Below are positions 22,870 to 33,699 of a stretch of DNA of 64,000 nt, one piece after another. The notes under the pieces were generated by a model. The model did not search any database and was not told the DNA's origin. It worked only from the letters and a program-made list of their open reading frames with translations. The DNA is taken from NCBI GenBank assembly GCA_947095585.1, contig OX352763.1:110959908-111023907 (forward strand), written 5' to 3'. The position numbers were made by a program, and so were the translations under genes. Numbering within the stretch: position 1 is the stretch's first letter; every line of letters begins with the position of its first letter. This DNA comes from Nephrocerus scutellatus. Lineage: Eukaryota; Arthropoda; Insecta; Diptera; Pipunculidae.

Positions 22870-22936
22870 AGAGACACAAGTCCCAAAAGAAAAAATTAGG
22901 ACTTCTGTCCCACTGTCCCTGGGACATAAGTTCCAA
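22870..22936. repeat. GGGAC..GTCCC palindrome cluster, left
   Basis: Three imperfect copies of GGGACWTAWGTCCC: agacacaagtccc (about 22872), aggacttctgtccc (about 22899) and gggacataagttcc (22921-22934), the first and last followed by AAAAG. The reverse complement of the right cluster (24446-24551) has the same copies in a matching order (ggGACACAAGTCCC... then gggacataagtccc). Together they behave like imperfect inverted terminal or subterminal repeats around the block between them. Confidence 0.75.
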
Positions 22937-22954
22937 AAGAAGTCAAATCGAATA

Positions 22955-24440
22955 ATGGACCCAATTGAGTCGGAGTGTATCCAATATGACTGTGTGCGGA
23001 TTCATGGTTGACGTATGCAACATTCGTGTGCTTAGATCGAATCTCTCGGCCACATGCGTCCATTTAGCAGACAACACACCTGCTATTCTGGCACTAACAG
23101 AAACCCAGGTTAATGCTGATTCCGACGTTTCGGATTTTAGTTGGCCCGGTTACAAATTGGTGCCAGTATTTTTTCCCCATCGCGGTCTCGACATCTTTGT
23201 ACGTAGTGATGTAGCTTATCAAACACAAGCACAATACAACCATTGTTCCAACGCGGAATTTAATTTCATTAGGCTCAAAGTCAAAGTGCGTAAGCAAGAC
23301 ATTCACTACTGCTTCATATACAGAAGCCCTAATTGAGAGAGTGTCTCAACTTGTAGTGAGTTATATATACTGTCTGACTCTATATCTAGAATTTTGTCGT
23401 TTGATTCATTTTCTGAAATCGTTAATGATGAACGCCCTATGGAATTGATAAGGCCCTGCTTGATTGGACTAGTAACTCTATATCAGAGTTACTTTTGAAA
23501 AGGTGTTCTTTAACGTTGGCATTGCCACTGCGTAGGCTTCTACATGTCTTATTCTTTTGGAGTCATTCCAATGAATTCGAAAACAGCCTTTATCCAGCCT
23601 GTTCTCAAAAAAGGCGAACCGTCATCTGTTTCCTCCTACCGACCAGTTACGCTAACATCCATACTTTCTAAGTTCATGGAAACGCTGATCAATCGTAAGC
23701 TTAAGCAATACCTTGAATCACGTGAAATCCTTAGCGACCGGCACTTCGGTTTTCGTAGGCACCGTTCTACAGGTGACCTGACGGCTCATCTCACTGAAAA
23801 GTGGAACCAGTTTATTCACAAATTTGTTGAAAGCAAAGTTGTTGCACTCGATATTTCCAAGGCTTTTCACAGAGTATTGCATCAAGTTTTTTTGCCGAAA
23901 ATTAATGCTTAAAGAGTTGATAAGGCACTGCTTGATTGGACTAGTAACTACTTTTCTGGCCGTTCAATCCAGGTCGTCTTGGAAGGTTTCAAAGCCAATG
24001 TTCACCGCATAAACGCCGGTGTTCCACAAGGCTCTGTTTTGTCTCCGACACTCTTTCTCATGTTCATTAATGATCTCTTAATCGCTACCTCTAATCCAAT
24101 CCATTTTTTCGACGACAGCACTCTTAGCTTTTCATATTATGATTTTACGCTCTCTGCACGCCCCTCTACATCGCAAGTGGAACTTGAACAACAACGTATA
24201 TTAAGAACGTTAAATTCTGACCTTGACAGCATAACGAGATGGAGACTACATAATAGAGTTGAATTTAATATTTCTAAAACCCAATGCTGTCTTCTGTGGT
24301 CCAAGCGGAATTTAAACCCCCAACCTTTATCGATAAATGGCGATCTTGCATTAAAGAAACTGCAGATCGCTCAATTCTAGGTATGTGCGTCAACATGTAA
24401 TGAAGGTCCATAAATTTTTTTAATAATTATTATTTCTCCG
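22955..24440 (+). mobile_element. CR1/Jockey-like element inside mariner
   Basis: 22965-23336 encodes an endonuclease N-terminus: CNIRVLRSNL, AILALTETQVNADSDVSDF (catalytic E of TET), WPGYKLVPVFFPHRGLDIFVRSDVAY and FIYRSPN. A deletion then jumps to RT. 23544-23912 gives FIQPVLKKGEPSSVSSYRPVTLTSILSKFMETLIN, LSDRHFGFRRHRSTGDLTAHL and VVALDISKAFHRVLH. 23979-24380 gives INAGVPQGSVLSPTLFLMFINDLL, then FFDD at 24105-24116 where the family has SFADD or YADD, so one residue is lost at the active site. The end TQCCLLWSKRNLNPQPLSINGD matches the tail fragment at 39560-40170. A short duplicate of 'gataaggcactgcttgattggactagtaac' occurs at 23448 and 23919. Inactive. Confidence 0.85.
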
Positions 24441-24445
24441 AAAAT

Positions 24446-24551
24446 TTGGGACTTATGTCCCAACGGGATTTGGGACTTATGTCATATTTATGTGGGTCAT
24501 AAGTCCCAAAAGTAAATATTGGGACTTGTGTCCCGGGGATTTATGTCCCTG
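24446..24551. repeat. GGGAC..GTCCC palindrome cluster, right
   Basis: Five copies: gggacttatgtccc (24448-24461), gggacttatgtcat (24472), gggtcataagtccc (24494-24507), gggacttgtgtccc (24521-24534) and ggatttatgtccc (24537-24549). Each is a near-perfect palindrome of about 14 bp. It pairs with the left cluster. Confidence 0.85.
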
Positions 24552-25079
24552 TGACGAGTTTGTCAGCATCACAAATCAAATCAAATCAAATCACAAATCA
24601 AAATTCAAAACTATCTTGGATTCTCCAAACTTTCTGCAAGATGGATACCAAAACTGCTTTCACAATTTAACAAAAAAACAACAGAATCGACGCAAGTGTT
24701 TGGAGCTGTTTCATCCAAAAGATTTTTGACCAGATTTTTTACGCGATGAGAGACACAGCTTCAACTTCATCGGTTCTATGACAGTTTTATTTACTACCTA
24801 TTCGCCTGATCTCGATCCGTGTGCCTTTCATCTGCTCCCAAACCTAATAAATGAGGAGCTCTAAAGCGCCATATCTAGTTTGGACATCTTTGCGAAACTC
24901 TTTCGGCTGTGCAGGATGATGATGGAGAACAACTTGACCGAATCGTTTGATGTCAAGAAGGTATTAAGGTGGCGCGCTTTCTTGACCATCATATTGCAGA
25001 GAATCGTTTGAAACTCTCATGTCTATGATAGGACCGCAATTTTCTTAAAGTCTGATCAACTGCTTGATAGCTAACGAGG

Positions 25080-25345
25080 CTAAAGTATCTGCTTTCAAAA
25101 AGGGACACACAGCTCCGACATTTTGATCAGACAACTATAACTTTGAGGTTAGTATTTAGAGATTTTGTCTACCTAGGCTGCGCAATAACTTCCAATAATT
25201 ACACCAACTCAGATATCAACGAAGATATCTTGATAATCTCTGTATCTCTATGATAAAAAGGCAATGAGGTAGTAAAGCCCTCTCTCGGACCATTAAGAAA
25301 GCCTTAGTCATACTAGTCCGGCTCTTTCGCGCCTTATCATAGACT
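25080..25345 (+). mobile_element. Non-LTR RT C-terminal scrap
   Basis: Reads roughly NFEVVSEFVYLGCAI then TSNNYTNSDIN, CYHGLSSLL and RTIRKALVILVRL across frame changes. This is the post-palm YLGC..I...NRCYYGL pattern of a non-LTR reverse transcriptase. Sequence at 33290-33360 (ggcaattgagtagtaaag...ccttaatcatcccagt) resembles 25255-25320. No catalytic residues are present. Confidence 0.45.
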
Positions 25346-25479
25346 CTACCGAAGGCTGATTAACATATCTTTTATTGTTTTGAGTGAAAATTTGTTCGGA
25401 CGATTTTTGGTCCCGTTTTGTAGATAAAGATTTAATTACAAATTATAGGAACTGTACATTGCATAGACCTAGTCAATGA

Positions 25480-25612
25480 CAATTGTTTAGCGGTCGGCTT
25501 GCGATGGTGGAATATTTTTTTATTCATTGGAGGAAAAATATAAAAAAAAACGGGCTTTTCTGGTAGTAGCTCATAGTTATATCTATAGGCTGAGTTTCAA
25601 CTATCCATATAT
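25480..25612 (-). repeat. H-repeat fragment
   Basis: 'cggcttgcgatggtggaatatttttttattcat' and 'ctgagtttcaactatccatata' resemble 51250-51290 and 51838-51860 of the H-repeat. It is short and degraded, and ends where the second mariner begins. Confidence 0.35.
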
Positions 25613-25619
25613 CTTATAT

Positions 25620-26600
25620 ATCCGTGGGGCGGATCAAAAAGTACCCGTATTTGAAAACAGTTGACGTTGCTGGGAAGTTAACATTTCCGTCTGTCAAACG
25701 ACACCACACTAAATTTCAGACTAGTTCATAGGTTAGTTCTTATTTGCCAGCCGTGGTCGTACGTACATATGTTTTTAATGAGGAGTGGCCCAAGCTACCA
25801 GGCAGACATTGTTATCGTTGAAAATCGTTGAAAAGGTCCACGACATTATTCACACTGATCGCCGAAATCAAGTGCACGAAGTAGCAGATTGCCGCGATTG
25901 CTCACAACAAGCGGACAACAAGCGGATACGGCTGCCAATATCGAAGCAGTGTTTGGACCTTTTTAGGCAAAACTCGCAGCAGTTTTTGCGTAGAGTCGTC
26001 ACCGTTGATGAAACCTGGATACATTTTTGTATGCCAGAGAGCTAGCTCTCTCAAGTCAAAACAGTCAAAACTATGGATTTTTCGGGTAAATCTGTACCAA
26101 AGAAGGCAAAGATAGGTCATGGCCACGATTTTTTGGGATTCGAAAAGAATGATTCTCATGAAATTTTTGCGGAAAGGATGAACGATAGCAGGGTAAGTAC
26201 TACAGTGAATTATTGAACCGATTCGATAAGAAATTGAAGGAGGCACGACCCCCCCATTTGGCTACCATTGAACCACGATAACGCACCAACACATTCATTT
26301 CAAATTGTCGCGGCCAAATTACGCAAGAATTACTGCCGCACCCACCAATTTTGACCGACTTGTCTTCCTGCGATTTCTTTCCGTTCCTCATTCCGACATG
26401 AAAACGTGGCTTGAAGGGAAGAAATTCAGCTCAAGCGAGGAGGTTAGCAAATTTTGAAGAGTTTGAGAAATCGTATTTGTTGGAGGAGTTAAAGAAAAGT
26501 TGGGAAGCGTGTACCGACCTAAAAGGAGATTAGTTTGAAATATAAAAAAATGCGAAAAACTCGCGTGTTCATTCCTAACCCTCGAAGATACTCGTATTGT
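25620..26600 (+). mobile_element. mariner transposon, second copy
   Basis: The left end GGCGGATCAAAAAGTACCCG (about 25627) looks like a terminal repeat; the right end is degraded near 26550-26590. Transposase pieces occur in order through several frames: VEKVHDIIHTDRRNQVHEVA (25815-25880), then LDLFRQNSQQFLRRVVTVDETWIHF (25950-26020; first catalytic D in VDETW). Next are SVPKKAKI, ATIFWDSKRMILMKFLRK (26117-26175), ELLNRFDKKLKEARP, and HDNAPTHS (26270-26300; second D). They finish with a YSPDLAPSDFF-type block now reading LTDLSSCDFFPFL (third D), WLEGKKFSSSEEV, and LEELKKSWEACTDLKGD. All three catalytic Asp of the DD34D triad can still be found, but frameshifts and stops make it dead. Confidence 0.9.
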
Positions 26601-29320
26601 AAATTTTTATGTGTTTTCATATCGTAAAGAATCATGGAAGAAACAATTAACCAAATTTTATCATTATCATATTTGACTCTACGAGCGGTGTCCGTTCTTG
26701 GAATTTACAAAATTTACTGCAGCAAAATATTCTCACAGGTTTTTGCTACCGAGATAAATTACACTATCAGATGCACTGACACTTTGACTATATTCTAATC
26801 ATATGCAAGATAGTAAAAGTATGAGCTATTGTCCATCAGTTAAAGCCTCTCCCTAAACACATCGAAATCGACAATCTAACCCCGAACGTAGCCTTCCATT
26901 TAAATATCAAGACAATCAATTAATTAATTTATTGAGACATTTAATTTTTTTGCTGCAACTGCAATTAAAAGTGCAAAACGCAGTAGTATTGTTTGAGATT
27001 GTTGGAGTCTCGTCACATTTTGCGCGGCACTTTGTCGGCATCGCACAGCTGAGATACCACATCCAATTGTAATTCATTATGCAATAATCTATCACACTCG
27101 ACTGTCGATCTATCTGTGACTTTTTCAATCAACTTGGAAGCCAGACAAATCTTAACTCGTGACTCGTTGTTGTAGTGCACATCTAAGAGGACATTTTTCT
27201 CATGTTCATGATTAACTTTCGCAGGGTGGCAAATGAGGATGGCGGTAAAGTAAAATTACATCAAACACAACACAAATCACTACTCGATGATGTCATGTAT
27301 ATAGCAGGTACATATGTATATAGTGGGATGATAAGACCACCTACATAAAGACATGAGAAGAAAAACCCATCCAGAAAAAAACACAACAATTCACTGCAAA
27401 GTACTGCAGTACTGCAAGCGAAAACTTGATTGTAAAGACAACCCCATATATGGTGGGAGAAGGGGTGCATTGACATCATTTTTAATTGTACTGTGTTTTG
27501 TTACTGACATTCTGGTAATATGTTTGGTGAAGTAGTTTTTAATTATACCAATTGTTATCTAAATAGCTGCTGGGAATTGTCAAACATTTTATAGGCTAAC
27601 AGTCCAATCTAATTGAAGAAATGTTTCAGTCTTTTGATAATGTGAGGTGCAGAATTGCCGGTGCAGGTGCAGGTACAGGTGGCTTTACGATTTTCTCCAT
27701 TAAATTATTTCTTATAAAATAAAAAACCTTCTGTTGATTTTTTCATAACTTCGCATAGAAATTTAAAAAAAAACTCAGTTGAGTATGTTCGGCGTTATTC
27801 AGCGTACATCACAATGCAATCTGTTTGTGCAAAAAATTAATTCACAATCACGTCACACTTCAATTATAGTATTTGTAACATTAATATTTTTTTTGCGAAT
27901 TTCCTCTTCCTCTTATTCACACGCTTCTGAAAATTTCCAATGCACATAATCCAATTTGAAATATCGTTGCAGTTGAGGTAACATAAGATACGCGCCACAC
28001 TCTCCTTTAACATACGAGTTAACAACACATAATTAGGTATCTCGAACAACATTTCAAAGAAATAATTTCCGCATTTGTAACGGTATTTTGAAATGATCGA
28101 AATTACCCTTAAACTTACACTGAATAAATTAATAACAAACACAACACAACAGTAACAGTAACAAAAAAGAAACGAATCAAATCAAATAAATTCACACGAT
28201 CTATCTTTTGTTATTCAATCATATCGCCGTGGTAATTTATTCATAAACAAACAAACAAACATAAATAAACTTTTAAACAATCCGAAATTCGTATCTTTTA
28301 ACTGATATTATTATCTGCCCGTGTGTACCGCCCGTTCGTCAGCGCTTGTCGTTTCATACAACCGGTGCTAGTTTACGATTGCAACTAAAGAACATGTATC
28401 TGAGTCTGAGAGATACGAGTTTTTTTCCATAATGCCGCATTCGTTTGAGAAATGTAAATGTGACTGAGTGTGACGTCTGAGTAAGAAAATGAGTGAGTGA
28501 GTGAGTTTAGGGAGAGTTACGTCCAGCATAGTCAGTCGTATCTCTATTACAGTTTTTGAGTTTACCGGTCGGTGGTTGTTTACAATCTATTGTGAATTTT
28601 TCAGTTTGTTGTGAGTGGAAATTTGCATTGTTTTGAGTGGAAAACGATGTCTGCGGCAGTGTTTGGTTTTAGGTTTCAGGATTTTTTTTTATATAATTTG
28701 CGCAAGCGTAAAGGAGATGGAATTTTCTGTCTCAAAAAATTGGTTGAATCACATAAGTCGTCATACACTCTTACAATATAAAAAAAATCAAATTAAAACT
28801 TACTTGTACAGCTTATAAGTAAAAAAACTCTAAAGACACAGTTTTTTAAGCAAAAATGAAATTGCTTTGAACAAATAAAATAAGAAATAAGAATACTAAT
28901 TTTATAAGGAACTAGATTTTCCCGCGCACTTTAATCCACGCCATGCCATCACTACCACGAGAGGAGTGTCTAAAGTGCCTAAACCTAAACAAAGTGCCAC
29001 CATGATCGTATTCGTTTACCGAGATTTTGTTAAGACGCATATTCTGTGAAAGTTTCAGCTTAATCGGCTGTCCAGTTTTTAGGTTTAAGTATCGTATTAT
29101 AAACCAACAGATATTAATTTTTATATATAAAGATTATAGGACGTACAAAGCAGCCCAGCACATAGCACTCATTCATTATGATGCCGCTATATGGCGTGAT
29201 GTTCGTACAGCACAGAAAGCAGCGCAGCAAAGTGCAATACATTTTCGCCGACTTCTTTTATTTGGTAACAAAGTTGGTCGCCACGAAAGGCCCTTCTATT
29301 TAAACCGGATAATATATAGC
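26600..29320. other. No recognisable gene; promoter-like patch
   Basis: AT-rich with scattered chance frames (up to 92 codons). A GCAGGT triplication lies at 27660-27680 and an (ACAA)n tract at 28243-28262. Around 28430-28620 a GAGTGA-rich stretch is followed by TCAGTC (about 28532) and TTGTGAGTGG, reminiscent of a fly promoter and donor, but nothing confirms it. 28895-29150 has repeat-like sequence ('agtttcagcttaatcggctgtccag') similar in style to transposon ends. Confidence 0.35.
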
Positions 29321-29321
29321 C

Positions 29322-29620
29322 GGTGGGCGCCGTGGCTCAGTGGTAGTGCACATGGCTGCTGCGCAGGAGGTTCAGGTTCGAATCCCAGTAATAACAAAAG
29401 TATTTTTCACGGTGTCCCACCTCTCGCGAATGGTTGACAAACGTTCCGAGAGTAAAATAACTTGTCACGGAAAGTTTCTCAATGCGCCGTTCGGTTCCGG
29501 CCTTAAATTGTAGATCCCTTCCATTTGTGTCATATATTTACATGCGCAACACAAATGGCCTCGAGAAGCTAGGACTTGGACCGCAACGATCTGTCGCGCC
29601 GAATATTATTAATTTATAGC
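29322..29620 (+). mobile_element. tRNA-derived SINE, copy 1
   Basis: The head GGGCGCCGTGGCTCAGTGGT...GGTTCGAATCCC is a tRNA-like pol III promoter: A box TGGCTCAGTGG at 29333-29343 and B box GGTTCGAATCC at 29375-29385, spaced 31 bp apart. The body shares with copies 2 and 3 the blocks GTATTTTTCACG, TTGACAAACGTTC, GAGAGTAA and ATTGTAGATCCCTTCCATTTGTG, then AAATGGCC..GAGAAGC. The end is near GCCGAATATTATTAATT. SINEs are transcribed by RNA polymerase III and borrow a LINE's RT. It sits just upstream of a family B tail. Confidence 0.85.
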
Positions 29621-29659
29621 CTATGTTTACACTGAAAGTCCATTCCAAATACTGATGAA

Positions 29660-30540
29660 CGAATTTTTGAACTCTGACATAACAGCGAGAGGAACATTCC
29701 TCTATAAATCCATTCAGATACTGGCTTGCGCAGACGATATTGACATCGTTGTTAGAAACTCAAGAACTGTACATGAAGCTTTCATACAAATCGAGCAGGG
29801 CTGCACATAAGTGAGAGCAAAACAAAGTACATGGTGGTCACGTCTGCGAGTAGAAGATCCAATGAAGATCCAACATTGGTCCCGCAATTAAAATAGTGGA
29901 GCGCGAATTTGATAGAGCAATCCTTTAACTATCTCGGGTCAACTGTAGCAGCTGATAACAGCATGGAACCAGAAATACGCACACGGTTGCTTAAAGCCAA
30001 CAAAGCCTAATATAGTCTGTCAAGACTCTTCAAATCCAGGAACATAACCATAACATCCAAGCTCCTGGTATATAAGACAATCAATGGTCATACCAGTAGT
30101 TACATATGGATACGAGACTTGGGTGCTTAGCAAATGCATTCTGACCTCTTAGCCGCGTTTGAGAGAAAAGTCTTACGGAGAATTGTTTTGAGGAAGAACG
30201 ATTCCGGAGACTCTATAATGATAAGATCAACGAGCGATACCGCGATGTCGACATCGTGAAAAGAATAAAGCTCGGTAGGCTCCGGTGGGCACGACACCTA
30301 GCTCGCATGTGCGAAGACGATCCTATTCGGAAAGTCCTTTGCGGAAGGATTTATGGAACACGACAGCGAGGTCGGTCAAGCTTACACTGTAAGGATGGCG
30401 TAGACCAGGAAGCTCAGAGTTAGGGATGCAAAACTGGATGACATCGGCTCCGATTCGGGATCGGTGGATAGACCTTTTGCGGGAGCCCAGGACCGGGCCC
30501 CGGTTGTAAAGCCAAATATGATGATAGAAATGATCGACGA
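29660..30540 (+). mobile_element. RTE-like family B 3' part
   Basis: Starts at the end of the RT palm (ELxDITARGTFLYKSIQILACADDIDIV); the catalytic box is CADD at 29727-29738 instead of YADD. It matches the long copy at 20320-21060 through FNYLGSTVAADNSMEPEIRTRLLKANKA, SLSRLFKSRN, AFERKVLRRIV, a RLRWAGH-type remnant and a W-rich end, then the tail GTAAAGCCAAATATGATGATAG. It retains C-terminal sequence (30310-30480) that is deleted from the long copy. 5'-truncated and frame-broken. Confidence 0.85.
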
Positions 30541-30639
30541 ACTGCGTTGAAACTAGACCAATGTTTGGGTTCACCCTAAGTCTCACTTCTAGGCACCATA
30601 TGATCGTGATGGTTAATTAGTTCTGGATTAAACCACCTA

Positions 30640-32060
30640 GCACTTCCCATTTGCCACGATGACTATATCTTCCGCGTAGCCTTGGGCATAAGTTCCTGCC
30701 TCAGCTAGTCGCTGAAGTAGTTCATATACAAAGATGTTCCACAAAAGGAGGGGGACAGTACCACTCCTTGTGGACATCCTCCTGTTGTGCTCACCATAAT
30801 GGTTTCATCACCTACTATGGTTTCCGCTGTTCTGGTACACAGCATCTCGCACATCCACTTAGTGATTGTGCTGTTAAACTTCTTTCTCTTCCCCATGAGA
30901 TGCGTTGTCGATTGCTTTTTCGATATCTAGGAAAGCGCATAGCGCGATTTCCTTACTGGCAAGGGACACCTCTATACATTCCGTCAGCTCCTACAATGTG
31001 GTATCCATAGATCTGCCCGCTCTATACACATGTTGACTGAAGTGTAGTGGTTCACTTCCCAGTACTTCCGACCTTATATAATTTTCGATAACCTTTTCGA
31101 TAGTCTTTAGGACGAACGAAGTTAGGCTGATTGGTGTGTAGGACTTAAGATGGGTGGGATCTTTCGGTATGAATTCCACCTTTGCCCTTCTCCAGCTTGT
31201 CGGAATATACCCGAGCTGTTTCTAAATATTTTTAAGAGGTGTGAAAGGAGATTATCTTGTCCAGCTTGCATGATTGCAGGGATTGCTCCGTCCACACCGG
31301 CCGATTTATAGGGCAGGAAGCTTTTTATTGCCCATCGGATTCTTTGTTTAGTACAGATCTTCGAGGCTTTCTTCTAGTCATTCTTACTTGCCCTGAGGTG
31401 GATCATCCCCGTCTCGGGATTGTTTCTGATGGTCACTGCGCTACCTGGAAAATGTGTTCTCATGAGAAGGAGGGCTCTTTGCTCCTCATTTCCTGTGAAC
31501 CTCCCGTTCTGGTCTATCAGTGATGTCTTAATACCCTTAACATCTTTTGCCATAGCTTTATACAGTCTGGCAGATACTGTAGTATTAGCTATTGCCTCGC
31601 AGAAGTTACGGAAGCTTCTGCGTATGGCTCTTCTCACTTCTGTATTATATGTTGTGAGAGGTTCACTGTATTGCAGCCAAATGCCCCTCCTCTTGGCGGT
31701 TTTAAAGAGTTTCCTAACTCGCCTACGAAGGGTTGTCAGCTCTTCGGTCCACCATGGAGTTCCATTGCTCGCTTTGGGAGAGCTTAACGGGTAGCTCGAC
31801 TTATATGCATCAGATATTGCCCTATTCATCTCTGTGGACTTTTGGCCACTTTGCATTTCAAATTGGTTTTGAAAACTTCCCAATTTGTCCTTTTAGGATT
31901 TCTTCTAATCGTGGCCTACTCTACAACCCCTCCCAATTCAAATAGGATTCTCCTTTGGTCTGAGATGTTTCAGAGGAGAACTTCCACCTATGCCGCACCC
32001 GTTATTCAAACGTCAAAAGATTCATTATTGCATTCTCTATTCATATTCTGAACGCACCAA
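30640..32060 (-). mobile_element. LOA-like retrotransposon, copy 2
   Basis: On the minus strand: end of endonuclease/linker (SDQRRILFEL, RRNPKRTNWEVFKTNLK near 31985-31875), a long linker ORF (31883-31374), and RT start MEFIPKDPTHLKSYTPISLTSFVLKTIEKVIENYI (31179-31075) with HFSQHVYRAGRSMDTTL. Then follow MCEMLCTRTAETIVG, TTGGCPQGVVLSP (30780) and the catalytic box GYAEDIVIV (YAED at 30678-30667, replacing YADD). The element stops right after GK.C, so thumb and RNase H are missing. It meets a family B 3' region on the other strand within 100 bp. Confidence 0.85.
31374..31883 (-). pseudogene. LOA-like linker region ORF
   Basis: A 169-codon open frame covering the endonuclease-RT linker. Diagnostic strings are PWWTEELTTLRRRVRKLFKTAKRRG (about residues 43-67), YNTEVRRAIRRSFRNFCEAIANT, SARLYKAMAKD, LIDQNGRFTGNEEQRALLLMRTHFPGS. 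The same pattern appears in the copies at 43106-43624 (RKAKRCSWMEFC, NTHFPACKDS) and 8811-8593. This part is rich in Arg and Lys and is not catalytic. It is open but belongs to a dead element. Confidence 0.8.
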
Positions 32061-33690
32061 AATTGCCAAAATTTAAACTCGTGTCTTTGCAATCTTAGTG
32101 CTATTTAATTCTGACTAAACCTGTCAGCAACCTAATACTGTACAGATGAAATACCTATATCAGGTTGGCTTTAATATGAAATACTTGTCGCCATTAATCC
32201 ACAGACATTTATCTACATTTTGTGTACAAAACTAAAACACGATTCCTCGCTGATTTCTGACATTTTCACCAATTCGTCTTCAGCCAGTGACTTATTGGTG
32301 TAGAGTGGCAGTATTATTGTTCCATTTTTCCTCCAAGATCAAAAAGGCAACAACGTTACGGTCAACGGAGAGCTATAAAGAGGCAGTTTTAAAAAGAAAC
32401 CATCCGATGGCCCACACTATACATACGAGTCGAACTACAGCAACATCTGTATTTTAAAGCAAAACAACAACGTGCTCGTGTAAGCAACAGAACAGCAAAA
32501 GAAACACCGGTTTAGTTGCACAAAAGCCGGCAAATACGCAATATGCACGAATAAATACTCATATTGCCACATGACCACATGAAGTGCTCCCTCTTAGCTA
32601 CAACAAAACTTGAGTGAAAGCTTCAAGAAAGCTCTCACGCAGTAGCCCAACCGTTGAGTTTATAAAAAGTCTCTTATTAACAGCAAACAAAATGAAGTAT
32701 ATACTCATTGTGGTGGGTTTTGCGTAACCATTGCTTTGAGTGGAGTGAGTCTTTGCAGATGTCATTAATGAATGGCTCTTTAACTGTTATTAAGCCACTA
32801 AACCGATACCACAATACACTAAACAACAATAGTTGGCGACAAAATGTTGTTCGAGTTTTCTTTTGGTTTCTGGTAAATATTTACTTGCTTGCCAATATGA
32901 TCCCGGTACATTTCTCTATAAGGAGCTTAACTCCCCCTATTACTAGTGTTTATCTTAGAAGGTAGGTTGAGTAAATGCTTTGTCCTGACCGTGATTTTGA
33001 CTTTCCTTTGGTTCCCCTTCCGAATGATTATTACTTATGTTTAAGTTTATTTTCCTCGTATTATATTTATTCTGTGGTATTAGCGCTGTGTTAATATAAG
33101 AGTTTGACAAACAATTGATTAAGTGTAGGTTTTTTTTTCTTTATACATACATAACTAATGCTTGTATATTTGTGGTATGTTATTTTATGATATAATATAT
33201 TGTATTATTATACATAATACAAAAATAACCAAACAACCAAAGCCACAAAGCCTGCCGAGAAAAGTCAGTGCGGAGAACATGGATGTTTCATTGGGCTAAG
33301 AAGGCAATTGAGTAGTAAAGAGGTCTTTACTTGGATCACTGGATCACTAAAAATACCTTAATCATCCCAGTCTAATCTCTCTATCGATGAAGATATCCTT
33401 GGGCGTTTCAAAAGGAAAAAATTAGGATTTTCCGTAAAGTTTGCGTTGACAGGCTTTTGATGAGACATCTCTGGGCCACAGAGTTTTCCAACCAAACCCA
33501 GAAGAACAGCGTAGTTAAATGACACGCACAAATGGTGCTTGACCAGCAAAGGATAAATAACATTTGGCGCGACAGACCGTTTTGGTCCAGGTCTATATTT
33601 TTTTGGACACAAAGTGTAAGTATACTACAATTTAAGACCATATCAGACGAGACGAATTAACCCTTCGGGCGCAATGTGCCTGACAGACGA
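32061..33690. other. No recognisable gene
   Basis: AT-rich spacer. 33290-33360 weakly matches the non-LTR scrap at 25255-25320. The frames at 33358-33641 contain strings (LLVKHHLCVSFNYAVLLGLVG) that I cannot place. No motif supports a gene. Confidence 0.35.
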
Positions 33691-33699
33691 GAATGCTTT

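Larger units (their letters stand above)
22700..24890 (+). mobile_element. mariner transposon, interrupted
   Basis: Left piece (22721-22866) reads LQRFQSGIWP, then TKESVEDDPRSRKSSI, TTEESIKKMCDLI. This is the helix-turn-helix linker of a mariner transposase (family pattern: VEDDPRSGRPST, then TTEENIKKV). Right piece resumes at about 24614 with LGFSKLSARWIPKLLSQFNKK and reaches TRDE (first catalytic-Asp block region), then YSPDLDPCAFHLLPNL near 24800-24845 (family pattern YSPDLAPCDFFLFP; the second D of DFF is A here). The two pieces are separated by about 1.7 kb containing palindromic repeats and a CR1-like element. Mariner moves by cut-and-paste at TA sites. This copy is dead, with the middle third of the protein missing. 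Confidence 0.8.

Noticed and set aside
29322..29395. Functional tRNA gene
   Set aside because: A and B boxes are good, but the 3' acceptor strand does not pair with the 5' end and SINE body sequence follows; two more copies share the same body.
31420..31794. 124-codon plus ORF
   Set aside because: Antisense shadow of the LOA-like linker ORF at 31374-31883.
33358..33641. Transposase or BEL-like fragment
   Set aside because: Strings such as VDRLLMRHLWATEFSNQ on the plus strand and its antisense looked tempting, but no ordered family motif could be established.
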